Positions 23,264-35,740 are shown, counted from the first letter of the stretch. The stretch: 64,000 bases of DNA from Orobanche coerulescens (GCA_033398695.1 CM065809.1:176008501-176072500); one strand, 5' to 3'. Notes: generated from the letters alone by a model not told the origin. Translations and numbers: made by a program.

Positions 23264-23903
23264 CTTTGTCTCTCCGGGAATCTCTAATGCGAACACCAAA
23301 ACCCCATCTACGAGCATATTCATTATAAAACTCTTTAGCTTCGTCAACACTGTCAAACATTTGCCCCTCGTATGGTTTTTCCACAGGAACCTCCTTCAAA
23401 GACACAACCTCTTCACTACGAATTTCTGTAGCGGATTGACTAACAGCAACTTCGTCAAAAATAACATTATCGATTGGTGTTTCGAATATGGATTGAACTT
23501 CCTCAATATCGAACGAATCTGAATCCAAATCAATATCCGACTCACTTACAGAAGATGACTCAGTACCACACACTTCATAATAACTATCCATCGTGAAGCC
23601 TGACACATCAGAAAAACAAAAAAAAAAAAAAACAGAGATTAGACCCTGTAACTAACTCAGCTTATTCTTTCAATAAAGACCCACATCAGTAAAAACAGAG
23701 ATTAGCACCTGACATACATATATTACTACATCGACATATGTAATAAACTCAAACTTCAATTGAATGACCTTTCTTATTACTGATGGCTCTATCAAGAAAC
23801 TACTGCAAATTATCTTTCATTTTTACAATCATAGCTATCTTGTTATTTTTACAGTCATAGCTAGCTGTAATCGGGAATGGAAAATGAATCGGAGTTAAAA
23901 TCG

Positions 23904-24251
23904 AAAAATGGATCGGAAGCAAACTACTGCAAATATTTACAAACCTGCCCTAAATCGGAAAATGAAGAGAGATGGAAGGGCAAATCGTAATACATATACA
24001 TATATTTAAAATCGGAAGCGTCCGGATATTGGCTAGCTGTAATCGGAGCTGAGCTGAAAAATGAATCTGGAATCGACGGATGAAAAAAAAAAAAAAAAGA
24101 CAGAGGGAGAGAGAGGAATAGGGGAGAGAGAAATGAAGAGAGAACGGGATTAATGTGTGAGATAGAGGGAAAATACAAAATATTAAAATGAAGGGTGGGG
24201 ATTAATGTGTGAGATAAGGTGTTGATATATTGTGTTGATATATCCCTCCCC
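23904..24251 (-). repeat. right terminal inverted repeat of MULE
   Basis: Reverse-complement match to 8653-9034, ending CCCTCCCC at 24244-24251 and followed by TAAAAAAAT. It lies upstream of the transposase start (23606) on the same strand and so probably contained its promoter. The gap 23607-23903 has no other feature and would be the transposase 5' UTR. Confidence 0.9.
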
Positions 24252-24604
24252 TAAAAAAATATATTACTTATAACATATGAATAAGATGAGACTTGCATCG
24301 AATAAAACGTGAGTGCAGTACAACGCCACACTGCGCATGCACACCATTGGACCACATACACACCCGTGCGGAGCCCAGCCCGAATAAAACATATACTTTC
24401 ATTTAGTCTCTCTCCCCCCTCAAACCAAAGAGGGAGCCCACAATCATGATCAAGTTCTACACAGCATCAAATAAGGAAAAACAACAATCTCCTTCCCCAA
24501 TTAAGAAAAGGAAAATATACAAATGTTTACTACAAATATATAACTTGTTTTCCCCTGAACTTCAGTTTTAACAACCAACCCTGGATTCGTCTCTCTCTGA
24601 CTCT
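24252..24604 (-). other. 3' UTR and downstream region of the tubby-like gene
   Basis: Non-coding. The tubby-like stop codon is at 24605-24607, and only about 350 bp separate it from the MULE end. No unambiguous poly(A) signal was chosen. The MULE therefore inserted just downstream of, or within, the gene's 3' region. Confidence 0.5.
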
Positions 24605-26689
24605 CTATTCACAAGCCAATTTCGTGTCGAAGCTGCTCAAGCATATAGCAAAAGCCTGAAAAGCAGACAATGGATACCGGTAATCCATCGTGAACATATC
24701 CTTCCCCACCTTACCAAACTGAAGAATAATCTTATCATGATCGGGTTGCTGCTGAGACGTCTGAGAACCTCCCGCAGGAGGCGGCCCACCAGCCGGCGGC
24801 GGCTGAGCGGCTGCAATCAACTGAAAATTCTTAACGGACGCAACCGTCACCCTCCCCCTAAAATTAAGACACCAGCACTGTAGCTGTTCGTGCCACCTAG
24901 GCGCCTTGTTCTTCAAAACCAAGGGCCTAGATTTACCATCACTGTCTTCGCTAGACACCCCATGGGCAATATCGGAAAACCGAGCGCTGCTGAATTCGGT
25001 CGAGCGGTCGAGGGACTTGGAGAAAGAGATGCTTCGGAATGAGTCCTCGAGGGATCTCGGGAGGAGTTCGGGCTGGCCTGGAACCTTGCCGCCGGGCTCG
25101 AGGGAAGAGATGGGTATCGAGTGCATAATGCAGTGCATCCTACGTGGGCCCCTAGTACCGAGCACGTTCAGTTCGTAAGTGATTTGCGAGATGTTGTAGC
25201 TCCCGGTTGGTACTTTGGGGGATACTTTCTTGGAAAAACGGCGGCTTGTACGCCCGGGTGGGGGGATCTGGGAACAGGTCTGCGGAGGTTGCGTGTCGTA
25301 TATTATGAACTTGGTGCCGAGAAAATTCGATCTGCAAACCATAGTGAAACTTCTGGTGTAATAAATCACTAGGAAAATCTACATTTCCCTTCATGCCATG
25401 AGAAACTTTAGAAAGAGAGAAAGCAAGCATTATGACGTAACAATTACTTCTAAAATTACCGGACATGATTTTTGTTTAAAACCGAACCCAACATTTCTTT
25501 CGCATGTAAGCAGCATTTTGAAGCTACTCATGTTTCTTGATTTACTAAATATAAACACAGTACATAGTATTTGTAGGTACGCTATATATCAATTTTATAA
25601 AAAATGAGACAAAATATTCATTATTTTTCAAAGTTAAATTTCAAATATAGCACTAACTTTGTGTATTGATATGTGGATAAACAAATCAAGGCAAAAAGTA
25701 AAAACTACACCACACCCATTTGTATTAAATTCTAACCTTAGTTTTCCAATATATGTGCTGCTTGATCGGGAAATGTTGTCTGCATCCATTGAGATAACAT
25801 ACTCCGTGCAAGTAGTCCGACGAGTTCTTTTTGCAGAGAGAAGAAACTTCCCATTCTCAACTAACAAAGCTGCCACAAGTTGAACAAAAATGTTCATGAG
25901 AACCGTAACAAAATAAGGTATACTAGGGGAATTGAAGTGTATAAATAGTGCAAGCACAATCCGCAATTGATAAAGACTACAATTAGACAGAGTGATACAA
26001 TTGAAAAAAAAAAAAAAGCATTGAAGCAGAAAACTACCACATTTGTTACATCAAGTACAATTACGCATTCGTGCTAAGCAAATAAAAAAAATACAATAAA
26101 AACATAAAATGCTAAGTACTCGCCTGGACTCAGGCACAAAAAGAGATGGTATGTTAAATTAGACTTGTCCCTCTTTATAAAGCATTGAATGGTTCCGTCC
26201 CGAGACCCTGGCTGTACGCAAGAAGACGCATATTCAATATTTTCACTTAAAAACAGCTATTCCGTGCAAAAAAAATGTTATAAAAACACTGAATTGCAAA
26301 AGCACAAACATGTTAATTTCTTACAAGAATAAAAAAGCTACCTGTTTCAAGGAGACTGGGAAAGTAAGTTTCCCACACAACTCGGGACTTCTAACAATTT
26401 CCTTGCACATGCTCCTCCATGACCGACAAACAGCGGAACAAGCAACCACGTGCTTTCGGGCAGGCCATGTGCTCTCACTCTCTTCCAATCTTCTAATTAC
26501 GTCAAAAAGTAGCTCCGGAGGAAGATTAGCCCAGTGGCTGTTCTCAATTACCAAAGGCCGATCGTTAAGGTCGTGAAAAGAACCGTGTGATTTTCCCCTA
26601 TGATGACCCGTAAGCCTCACGTCGAAACTCCGACGCGATAGGCTCCCGAAACTATCTCTTATGTCCCGTGCTATACTTCGGAATGACAT
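24605..26689 (-). CDS. TLP: tubby-like F-box protein (TLP)
   Basis: Four coding exons: 26342-26689, 26124-26211, 25737-25869 and 24605-25331, totalling 1296 nt and 431 residues plus stop, the usual length for plant TLPs. Residues 1-55 are basic ([15 protein letters not shown]). An F-box follows ([20 protein letters not shown] to VCRSWRSM), which would recruit SKP1 in an SCF ubiquitin ligase. The tubby domain runs from about residue 115 to the end, with [31 protein letters not shown], and the C-terminal signature [18 protein letters not shown]. It binds phosphoinositides at the plasma membrane and can be released to the nucleus. A proline/glycine-rich insert ([12 protein letters not shown]) precedes the last strands. 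The second intron begins GC rather than GT (26123). All junctions keep frame and no lesion is seen. The start is the first Met after the 5' UTR acceptor. Confidence 0.95.
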
Positions 26690-27760
26690 TTGAAGAAATA
26701 AAATCCAGCTGTAAACGAACAAAAAGAAAAACAATTTTCATAAACAAAAAAAAAAAAAAAGATAAAATCGCAGAGACAACGAGGAGAGGAAAAAGATATA
26801 AAGAAAAGCTTCACTTGGAAGAACTATTGTATAGTAAATCAAAATACTTTATTACAGGTTCTGAAAGTGGACTTGGTTTAAATAGCTCCACTTGCTGCGA
26901 AAGAAAAGAACAAAACTCCAGCTAAGAACTCAAATGGTCCACTTGCAATACAAAATCCAACAAAGAAATAAATTTCCTAGAATCTGCACTACACTATGCA
27001 GGGATTATAGTTTCTTTTTCATAATGTAATTATGTCTGGATTGCTCCTGTACTAAAACCAATAGTAAATCAGTAATAAAATGCTGCAAAATACAACTGAA
27101 AACCGAAAAAAATCGAGCTACAACAACAACATCTAAGTCTTAGTCCCAAAATGATTTGGGGTCGGCTAACATGAATACAACTGAAAAAAATCGAGCTACA
27201 ATTCGAGAAAAACACACCTAGAAAGAATTAAAACATGACATTATAAAAGAACAAATCTGGACTGTAGCCCAGGAAGAAGTAGCAAACCTGCTACAACAAG
27301 GACTGTAAGAAAGACCAGAGCTCTACAATTTCTTCAAGGATCTGCAGAAATTAAAAAGTTTTAAGTAAATTTAAGCTTTCCGCAAAATTTAATCATTTAT
27401 CTTTATCAAAAATAACCAAAATCAAGCCCTGAAACATAAACCCTCAAACCCTTTTCTCCAACAAAATGATTGGGAAAAAAACAAATGGAGAACCCCAGAA
27501 AGTATATCTGAACCGGATCCACGAATTTTTTGACTTTTCCCAGGCCAACAAAATTAACCCAAAACTTTCAGAAAGGAAATTAAGAAATATATGAAAGATC
27601 TATAAAAGGTAAAATGAAGGATTGACTTGCAGTACAAAAGCATTTACCTTTACCGTGAACGAAATCAAGGTGAGTGAAATGGGATCAGAGATCTAAACCT
27701 TAGAGGACGAAGAAAAGAAGATAACTCTTCAAAATCCCAAATCCAAGGCTTCGTAAGTGT
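26690..27760 (-). promoter_or_regulatory. 5' UTR of the tubby-like gene, with introns
   Basis: The ATG-containing exon starts at 26708 after the acceptor GTTCGTTTACAG. A likely non-coding exon lies at about 27289-27343, between TAATTTCTGCAG and CAG|GTTTGC. A third UTR exon probably ends near 27645-27655, where ACGGTAAAGGTAAATG offers donors. Introns in the 5' UTR are common in plant TLP genes. Exon limits here are read from splice-like strings only. Confidence 0.45.
27124..27173. mobile_element. short SINE/LINE-tail-like insert in a TLP 5' UTR intron
   Basis: About 50 bp (CAACAACATCTAAGTCTTAG, then TCCCAAAATGATTTGGGGTC and GGCTAACATG) is flanked by the 19-bp direct repeat GAAAAAAATCGAGCTACAA (27105-27123 and 27183-27201). 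A related insert with its own duplication lies at 48522-48583. The CAACAACAAC plus CCCAAAATGATTTGGGGTCG string is a common tail in plant genomes, probably of short non-LTR retrotransposons. Class assignment is inference. Confidence 0.55.
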
Positions 27761-27879
27761 GTGTATGTATCGTTCGGATCGAACTGATTAAGACAAACTT
27801 TTTTCGAACGGAGAAAAGCGGATCAAGAAGAAGTAAAAGTAGGTCAGGCTATAGAAACACATCTTATATACGCAAACAC

Positions 27880-27960
27880 ACATATCTAACCTTCTCTCAC
27901 ACAGTCACACCCGGAAGAGGAAGAGAGAGAGAGAGAGAGAAAAGGGGGGGGGGGGGGTCA
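27880..27960 (-). promoter_or_regulatory. CT/GA-rich tract upstream of the tubby-like gene
   Basis: GAGAGAGA run with a G homopolymer (about 27921-27957; CT-rich in the sense of the minus-strand gene). Such tracts are frequent in plant core promoters and 5' UTR starts. No TATA box was fixed with confidence. Confidence 0.4.
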
Positions 27961-28048
27961 TCCGGACTCAGGGATGGAATTAAATCTAGTTAAAGAACCA
28001 GACAAGGGGAGCGGGTGAGGTGGGAGATGAGAATTCTCTCTATGTATA

Positions 28049-28864
28049 TCCATACTTAATATTAAAAGAGAGTCGCAAGAAAATTTGAAGGACACGTGTC
28101 ATCACCATATTATTTCTCTTTTTAAAATCTTAAAAAAATGAATATTTAATTTGGGAGGGAAGTTAGAGGGTTATTCCATATATAATATCTACCAATTAAA
28201 AATTTTCTCTCATTTTATTCCTTTTATTTTTAACTTAATACTTTAAACAATTATAACTTTTTCGTATCAATTTTATTTTTGATAAAAAGATATATCAAAT
28301 TAATTAACTACTGTCTTTCTTTAATTTGACATCCATATAGTATACATATAAAGTAATTTAAATATAATAATGATATATTAGATGATTAAAAATATTACCA
28401 TATAAAAATATAAGAATATTGAAAAATATATATATTTAGTTTATTTTCATACTTTTGTCTTCAATGATTATTTGATTTTAGAATTATTTTGTTACGATTG
28501 TAAAAGAATAAAATAATTATAATAATGCCAAATCATATAAAAGAAATTTATATTAATAAGAATATGGGTTGAATACTTTTAATGAAAGTTGATAATAATT
28601 TATTATTTATAACATTAGATATAAGACTCATATTGTCCTACGTGAAAAATAAATGCCTAAACTTAATTAAATTATGGTTTTCCTATGTGCCCTTAGATTT
28701 ATAAATTAAAACAAATCAAATAATAGTTTATGTGTATGTGTGTGTATATTGGCCCACATATATTTTTTAATAAAATTACAATATTATTGAAATTCAAGCA
28801 CATATTACTAATATAATAAAATATTTAATATTTTGCGCCGTGCATCGCACGGGAGGACATCTAG
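28049..28864 (+). mobile_element. non-autonomous Helitron H1
   Basis: It starts TCCATACTTAATATTAAAAG after an A and ends with the perfect hairpin CCGTGC-ATC-GCACGG, a short spacer, then CTAG followed by T. These are the Helitron hallmarks: 5' TC, 3' CTRR, a hairpin about 10 nt from the end, and insertion between A and T without target duplication. No Rep/helicase gene is present in its 816 bp. It is closely related to 48061-48888. Confidence 0.85.
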
Positions 28865-31721
28865 TATAAAATAATATAATGTAAAAGTTAAGGAGTTTCT
28901 TTTTAAGTTTAGGAAATAAATAATGAATTTATGACAAAGTAATTAGATATAACGAGACATCATGGCCCGTGCGATGCACGGGCTTTATTCACCCTAAAGC
29001 ACGGATACTTTATTTTCGATAATATCGAATATCATATTTATATTACATATTATTTCAAGGCCCGATCATTCACAGTTTTTGTTTTTCGAGTGAAATTATT
29101 CTAAATTAAAATATCGTGTTTTTATATAACGTATTTAATATCAAATATGGCCTAGGCTGGGTTATTGACATATTAAAATGACTTGTACTCAAAATGTGCA
29201 ACATATTTATCCATGACACTAACACCATAAAAAAATTACATGTGCATTTCTTAAGATGGATTATATATCACTGAAGCAAAATATTTGTTCGTGTTTACAG
29301 ATATCAATACGAACAACTTTTTAAGTAGTAGCATCGAACTATCATATATAGCTTATTCGGTGGTGCATCCTAGCGTCAATATGTGGGGTACTATAAGAGG
29401 CTGATTTCAAACAATGGGTTCATATATAACATATTAAGATATCGAATTGATATCTATATAGTCAAGTTACCAAACATGTACGATCATCTAAAATGAATGA
29501 TTTGTTGCCATTTAATCAAACTCTTATTTATTACGCCTACGTTGCTACGTATTTGAATTAATTTTTCTCACACATTTTTATACTTTAAAATCCTTATGGC
29601 AAATATTATGATTTTTATTACATATTTCACTCTTACTCCTTAATTGTTTATATTTTTTAGATGTAAGAAAATTGCACTCTTAGTTGTTCATAGAGTATTT
29701 TTTTTATGTAAATAATGTTATTTTGTATCATGTGCATGTAATTTGTGGTACGTGTGTTCTCAAAACTGTATAACCTCAAATTTTGAAATTTGTAAATATT
29801 TAAAATTAGTTAAAACTATCTGTATTTTCCTGGGATATAATCAATTTTTTTAATGTCTATCAACTTTGCGTTGTCTTCCATTTTGAATTGACATACTTGA
29901 ATTTACTATCCTTTAAAATTAGAGTTAACTAAATTTTTAGTATATGTGGTTTGCCGGGTATTTCATTTTCAGTCCAAATTTTGAAAAAGTTTTAGGTTTG
30001 GTCCAAAAGTGAAAGGATAATTCTATATTTACCCAATCTGAAAATCAAAATACCATATTTCCCCAAAACACAAATTTTTAGTGCATAAGTACAATGCCTT
30101 TAAAGAATTTGTTAAGGAAATATGAAATTATTATGTTTAAGTCGAGTATATATAGAATTATCCCAAAAAGTAAAACATCCGTTTTGGATTTGATCCGAAT
30201 TTCCTAACTCCGTTAGTTTGATTGTTAAATAAGAGGGTATTTTTGTTCATATTATTTTCTTTAATATTATTTTATCATATTTTTTTTTCTCATCACAAAA
30301 CATATACGACCCTTTCATTTCTCTCACTAAACCATCATCCACCAACAACCTAACACCGGCCAAAACCACCACGTAACCACTCACTTGTCGCCAAACCACC
30401 ACCAACAAACCCCCATCGCTGGAATCTCGGGTCTCCTGTAGAATGTGTTTCGAGCTTATTTGGTGGGAATTGACAATTTGATTTTATAATGTTTTGGATA
30501 TCTCATGGTTTGTAGGTATCAGAATTTATTTTGAATAGAAACGTTTTAGTTGCTTAATTGTTTATAAGAAAATTGTTTGAGATTTCAAGTTTGGTATGTT
30601 GGCAGCGGAACTACTAAAACAACAACGAAACCACCCAAGCTCGAAACACCACATGTTGAATTAATATTCGGTGGTGTCGGCGGCGGAAGCAGTTGATATT
30701 GGCAGCGGTTCCGGTGGCTGTGGCGGCAGAAGAATCTGCTTTACTGGAAGTGGTGGGTATGACCTGTTTTGTGGGTGAGTTGTGTGACTTTTTGGTTTGT
30801 TTATAAGGGAGTATAAATACCTCAAAGAAGAAGTTAAAAGAGTTAAACAATAAACATGCTTTGTGTGGTATGACTATAGAAATTCTTAAAATTTAATAAT
30901 GAGACTTTAACATGTTTTAGTTGGTTGAATTAATTTAGCTTATGGCAATGAACAGGTATGCATACCTTTTTTATTCTTGCATTTTTTTTAGTTGTGGTTT
31001 GTAAAAGTTCTTTAAAGCTTTTAAAAAAAGTTTTAGAGATTATATGAATGACTCTATCTTATGACATAAATGCTCACATTAATACATGGAACATCAATTG
31101 AATGGTATCAAGAATATCTTCTGTACTTAAAAAAAACTATTGACATAGAAATCAGCAAAACAAAAAATTAAAAACAAATATAAGAAACGAAACAAAGCAT
31201 AATTAAATAAAAATAAATATACAAAAAAAAGTAAAGAGCAGTTGTATTGAATTTTTAGTATAAAAGTAGCGCTAACTTTCAGAGCAACTTTATTCATTTT
31301 TTTATTTCTTGACTTTTAGAATTTTTATCCTATATGTTAATATTAGATTATATTATTTTTTGTCTAGTTGCCTAGTATTTTATATTGATAAAAAATGATA
31401 GAAAAAATTAATTTACAATGATTCTTCACTTCTTAAATAATTTTGTATTTATTGAATACGAAAGAGAATTAATGAGTATTAATCAATAAAAATATGTCAT
31501 GTCTGATAACTTCTATAACCATATAATGTTTTCAGAAACTCTCAATATGACTCACTTGTCATGTCATATATAAATGCATATGGAAACTCTCACTCCAAAA
31601 TACATTTTTTAGCTTTCATTTTTGTTTTACAAATTCTCATAGATAGAAATTAGTTTGGAAATGATATTACCAAACACTTACCAGTTTTTTCCTCACAGCA
31701 CTTTCCCACGATAGGTTCTAT
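28865..31721. other. AT-rich intergenic DNA
   Basis: No gene seen. CCCGTGCGATGCACGGGC at about 28966 is a second Helitron-type hairpin in opposite orientation without a recognisable CTRR end, probably a remnant. The stretch 30290-30850 is richer in C and G with CCACCA and GGCGGC repeats but has no long coding frame or splice pattern I can support. Confidence 0.5.
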
Positions 31722-32215
31722 TAGGGGTGGTATATCGTACTCTATCGGAAGTACTTATCGGTACCGTATACCGTACCGGAATTTTCGGTACAACAAAATT
31801 GACAGTGATACCATACCGAAAATTTTGGTATGGCTTTCGGTCCATATCAATACTGTACCGATATTTCAATATACCGTTTTATTTTGGTATCGGTATATAT
31901 AGAACTTACCGAAATACTGAATTACCAGAATTTTTTTTTGATATATCAATATATATATCGAAATACCGAATAAATAAAATACCAAAAAAAATCGATATAC
32001 CGATAAGATATCGAACCAAACTTTTTACGTAATTTCGGTATTACCGAAATACCAAAAATAAAAGAATTCATACGATTACCATACCAAAATTCTTTAATTC
32101 GGTACCACACCGTAGAGAAAATTTGATAATATATACCAAGATTTTCGATACTTTTGGCAACTTTTCGGTATGATAAACTCGGTATTTCGGTATTTCGATA
32201 TTTTTTGTCGCCCTA
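31722..32215. mobile_element. hAT-type MITE built of CGGTA/TACCG repeats
   Basis: 494 bp starting TAGGGGTGG and ending TCGCCCTA, flanked by 8-bp near-identical duplications (GGTTCTAT, 31714-31721, and AGTTCTAT, 32216-32223). The interior is almost entirely short degenerate repeats of CGGTAT, TACCGAAAT and ATACCG in both orientations, so the single strand could fold extensively. No transposase. Confidence 0.8.
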
Positions 32216-33406
32216 AGTTCTATAAACCATAGAAATCTTATATCCCTATTAAACTCCCAACATATTAGTAGCCTCTATTTTTTCTTCCAATTAGATGACG
32301 CCTGATCTTAATTGTAATACCCACGCTACCACTAAGAATATCTCCATGATATTCTATATTCCTCCATTATTTGATGAACTCCATCTTCAACGCTTTATTT
32401 GACCTTTTGGAATGACTGATCGATTGATCTTCATTACCAGTTATTATAGAAGTCTCTTGCTATCGTACATTCTTTTAAGCTCAAATTAATTGCATATTCT
32501 TTACTAACCTTGTATTCAACCATTGCATAATAGAGTTTATAGTTTCTTATCTAATGTCATTAATGCTCTCATTCATTAGGGGGAACTCAATCTTTATAGA
32601 TATATAGATATAAAAATGCAATGACGAAAATTAATTTGATATAAAACTAATAAATAATTGTTGAAAATTACTCATAGAGTTAAATACTTGAATATATAGA
32701 TATTCAATTTTATAAGAAAATATATGGTAATAATTTCTTTTCTTTTTAAAATATGCATAATTGAGTAAAATAATTTTTAAAGAGATCAGAAACTAAAATT
32801 GAGTGAGAACCGTATTTTCTGAAACCTTTTAGTAAAATATTTTTTCTATCGGAATAAAAATAAAAACTTTTCAATCCACTCGCTTTTAAGAATTATTATT
32901 TTTTTTCTCTTCATTATAAAATTTTAATTACTTATTTATCTAATAAAATATTTTGTTGCGGACTATTCGAGAAAACAAGACTCACATTACTCATTCCGAA
33001 AGATTTATGACATTATTTTGAATAAATTTGATTTATATATTTTTTAAGAAAGAACCATTTAGATTAACATAGATTTAAAATATATTTATGTTTTAGATGC
33101 TTTAATATGTGAATTGGTTTATAGAAATAAAAAGAAATATTGTATAGTGGACCAAAACGCAGTGAGTGGAAAAAACATGAACTTGTCACTTAAATATTAT
33201 TATTAATGTACTAATTAATGTACGAACAAGGGGTTCGAATTTTAAATTTCATTAATTAATATATTTATGTTTTTCTCTGGTGACATTTATTGAATTAGGT
33301 GTCCGGTTCAATTTTACGCACCTCAACAAACTTTCATGCATCTACCAATATTAGGATGCGTTTGACAATTTAACTCTAAAGTTTAGAGTCCGAAGGGAGT
33401 GTATTA
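32216..33406. other. AT-rich intergenic DNA
   Basis: No gene, RNA or clear repeat boundary recognised. Only short AT-rich open frames are present. Confidence 0.5.
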
Positions 33407-34394
33407 TGTTGGAAAATAGATTTATAAGAGTTTTAAAAGTCGAATTCGAGGCATCATTTTGAGTGGGCTCGTCGAAATTTATTTGGAATATATAACGCTC
33501 TGCAAGAGTTTTCTAAAACATGCAAAAACACTAAAAATAGATGAGGGATGAATGACATCAATGCTCCGAAGTAAGCTACTTGGAAATAGGTGTGGGACTT
33601 TATCCCACATCGGAAAAGAGTACAATGATTATTGTGCATATAAAGTTATATGCACAACTACTATTTCACATCAACTAGTGGAGACATGAGTGGATGTGTG
33701 AAGGTGCGGTTCTCGCACGCACACACACCCGCGCGCCGCCGCTGTCTGTCTCGTGCCTTGTCGTGTCGAATGGCGAAATGTCTTGATGTCTCGAGCTACC
33801 TTTCTACTACAATTTTATTTATCAATCGTCTCATTAAATTAATTCGGAATTTTTAGATTAAGATAAGTGATATATTAAGTGATTATTATCGAAATTAATA
33901 TTCGGATAAGTATCGAGATTAATGGATAATAATCGAATTAATATTAGGATAAATATTATCATACCAGTCCCAATATATTGGAGAGTTCCTCCAGCGCACT
34001 TCTCCCTCTCGTCCTCCTTATAAAAACAGACATGAAGGGTCCGATTTTTTTAACTGCTTTTTGCTTCAAAAATTTCTTCTCAAGTAGCATAAATAATATT
34101 TTCGTTTTTTCTAGTTCTTGTGCGGTGATAGTGCAAGTTTATTCTAGTTCACTGAGGGTGCAGTGATCAATATATCAGTGCATCGAGCTGTTGTTTTATC
34201 TTGGGAGGCAGACGCTACACAATGCTGATGGGGAATTTCGTTTAAGAAGACAGATCTTCTGGACTCAACATCGACATCCTACAAATTTTTTATTTTCGTT
34301 AAATTATGTCATGTTAGGAAATTAACGTTCGTTTTGCAAGGTTATATTTGAATTCGTGTTTTACCTTGGTTTGTTCAAGTGAAGATTTTCAACA
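33407..34394. mobile_element. probable solo LTR (about 1 kb)
   Basis: It begins TGTTGGAAAAT and ends GATTTTCAACA, which are inverted repeats of each other, with possible 5-bp duplications TATTA and TATTC (one mismatch). Inside is GTGGGACTTTATCCCACATC near 33592, a string widely seen in plant LTRs and terminal-repeat elements. No internal domain or second LTR is seen. Class (Copia or TRIM-like) is inference. Confidence 0.5.
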
Positions 34395-35678
34395 TATTCA
34401 ATTTGAATTTTAATTAATTTGTATAGACTTTTAAAAATTACTGTCAAACTTCATAGAGTCTATGAATTTTAAGAGAGAAACTTTTATGGATTCGTATAGA
34501 TTTTTAAAAGTTCATGGACTCTAGAATTTGTAAATATATGTTAAAAACTCTTATTCATTATTATCAATAATGTCAATCTAATAAATTTATAAGTCTAAAT
34601 GATAATAAAAATAATAATTGTGAAAATAAAATACAAAAATTCATTAAATAATACAAAAAAAAAAACAAAAATTATTTTTCATAAAATTTACTTTTCATAC
34701 TTTATTTTTTTTTCAGATTTTATTGTTTCTTGCTTTCAGATTATAAATTTTAAAATAAACTTTATTTTCTTAATATTTATTTTTCAGGATTTTAGATTTG
34801 TTTCTTTATTTTCTCATTCATTGGATAAGTTTTAAAAAGTTTTAATGTAATATATATTATTTAATTATAATGTTCATATTTAAAAATTATTTCTTATTTT
34901 AAATTCATTTCTTAAAATAATATTTATTTTCATATTTTTTTTAACATCCGGATTTTTTTATATATCCTCCTATTCACTTTATAAATATTTGGTATTGATA
35001 TTATTTAGATATTTTCACATACTTTATTTGGTTATTTTAAAATTATTCTTAGATTTTAAAAGTTGTTTTTATTTTCAGATCTCAAATTTTTAAAGTAAAC
35101 TTTATTTTCATTTTTACTTTTCAAATTTTTGGAGTTTTTTCTATATTTCTTGTCATTTATAAATTTTGTGATATTATTTAGATAATTTTATACTTTATTT
35201 GATTATTTGAAATTACTTTTAAAGAAAGATTTTTTTTAAATAAAACTTTTGATAGGATTTGAAGGAGATATTTGTTGGTATTTATTTCATTCACAAAAAT
35301 TGGTATAAATCCATCAAAGTCCATGAATTTGTAGAATCTTTAAAATCCATAGACTTTTGAATACATCAAGAATTTAAAAAGACATTATAAAATCATTATT
35401 GATTACCTCAAGATTTTTAAGGACGGTTTGAAATCCCAATTGAATACCTATAGACTTTACAAATCTATAAAAATCCTATCAACTATATATTTAATACACC
35501 CCCTAAAAGTGTAAAGGATAAAACTGATTTTAAAAGTCTAATTCAAATGAATTAAGACACGCAGAGTCGCAAACACATCGACGGGCTGAGTGTGTCGTGC
35601 GGCCCGCACGAGTTTGATCCGAGATGAGCCGGTCGAACACGACCAGTGTCGGGCCAAGTGACCCGCGGTTAGGCCGAC
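34395..35678. other. very AT-rich intergenic DNA
   Basis: No gene seen. Many loosely repeated motifs such as TTATTTTCA and AGACTTTTAAAA occur, with short inverted similarities around GAATTTGTA/TACAAATTC-type strings. The last 8 bp (AGGCCGAC, 35671-35678) are the left target duplication of the next hAT element. Confidence 0.5.
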
Positions 35679-35740
35679 TAGGGGTGTTCAAAAATATCCA
35701 ATATCCGATATCCGATCCGAAATATCTGAAAATCCGAAGT

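Larger units (their letters stand above)
18082..23606 (-). pseudogene. MURA/FAR1-type transposase of the MULE, disrupted
   Basis: Two exonic blocks, 23264-23606 and 18082-20170, encode one protein of about 808 residues once the LTR and its duplicated 5 bp are discounted. Order: acidic N-terminus; FAR1-type WRKY-GCM1 zinc-finger DNA-binding region (EFYNEYARRWGFGVRI, then a Cys/His series to KCGCMARF); MULE DDE transposase domain with YFDTTYKKN, IITDQDPAMSRA and HRFCLWHVMKKFPEKL; a SWIM zinc finger (CECKLFESMNIPCGHLIKVF); and a C-terminal zinc knuckle (CSVCKHLGHNMRSCPNRKK). Two lesions are visible: a 3093-bp solo LTR inside the DNA-binding region and an in-frame TAA at 19612-19614 just before the HFGDV-YFDTT segment. 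The frame is otherwise clean, so decay is recent. FAR1/FRS host genes share this layout, but the flanking inverted repeats show this one is element-borne. Confidence 0.88.

Noticed and set aside
18082..23606. Annotating the FAR1-like gene as a host light-signalling regulator
   Set aside because: It lies inside MULE inverted repeats with a plausible 9-bp duplication, carries a stop and an LTR insertion, and has the catalytic DDE region; element-borne transposase fits better.
30614..30850. Minus-strand frame in a GGCGGC/CCACCA-rich patch
   Set aside because: Low-complexity translation, no recognisable domain, no splice context.
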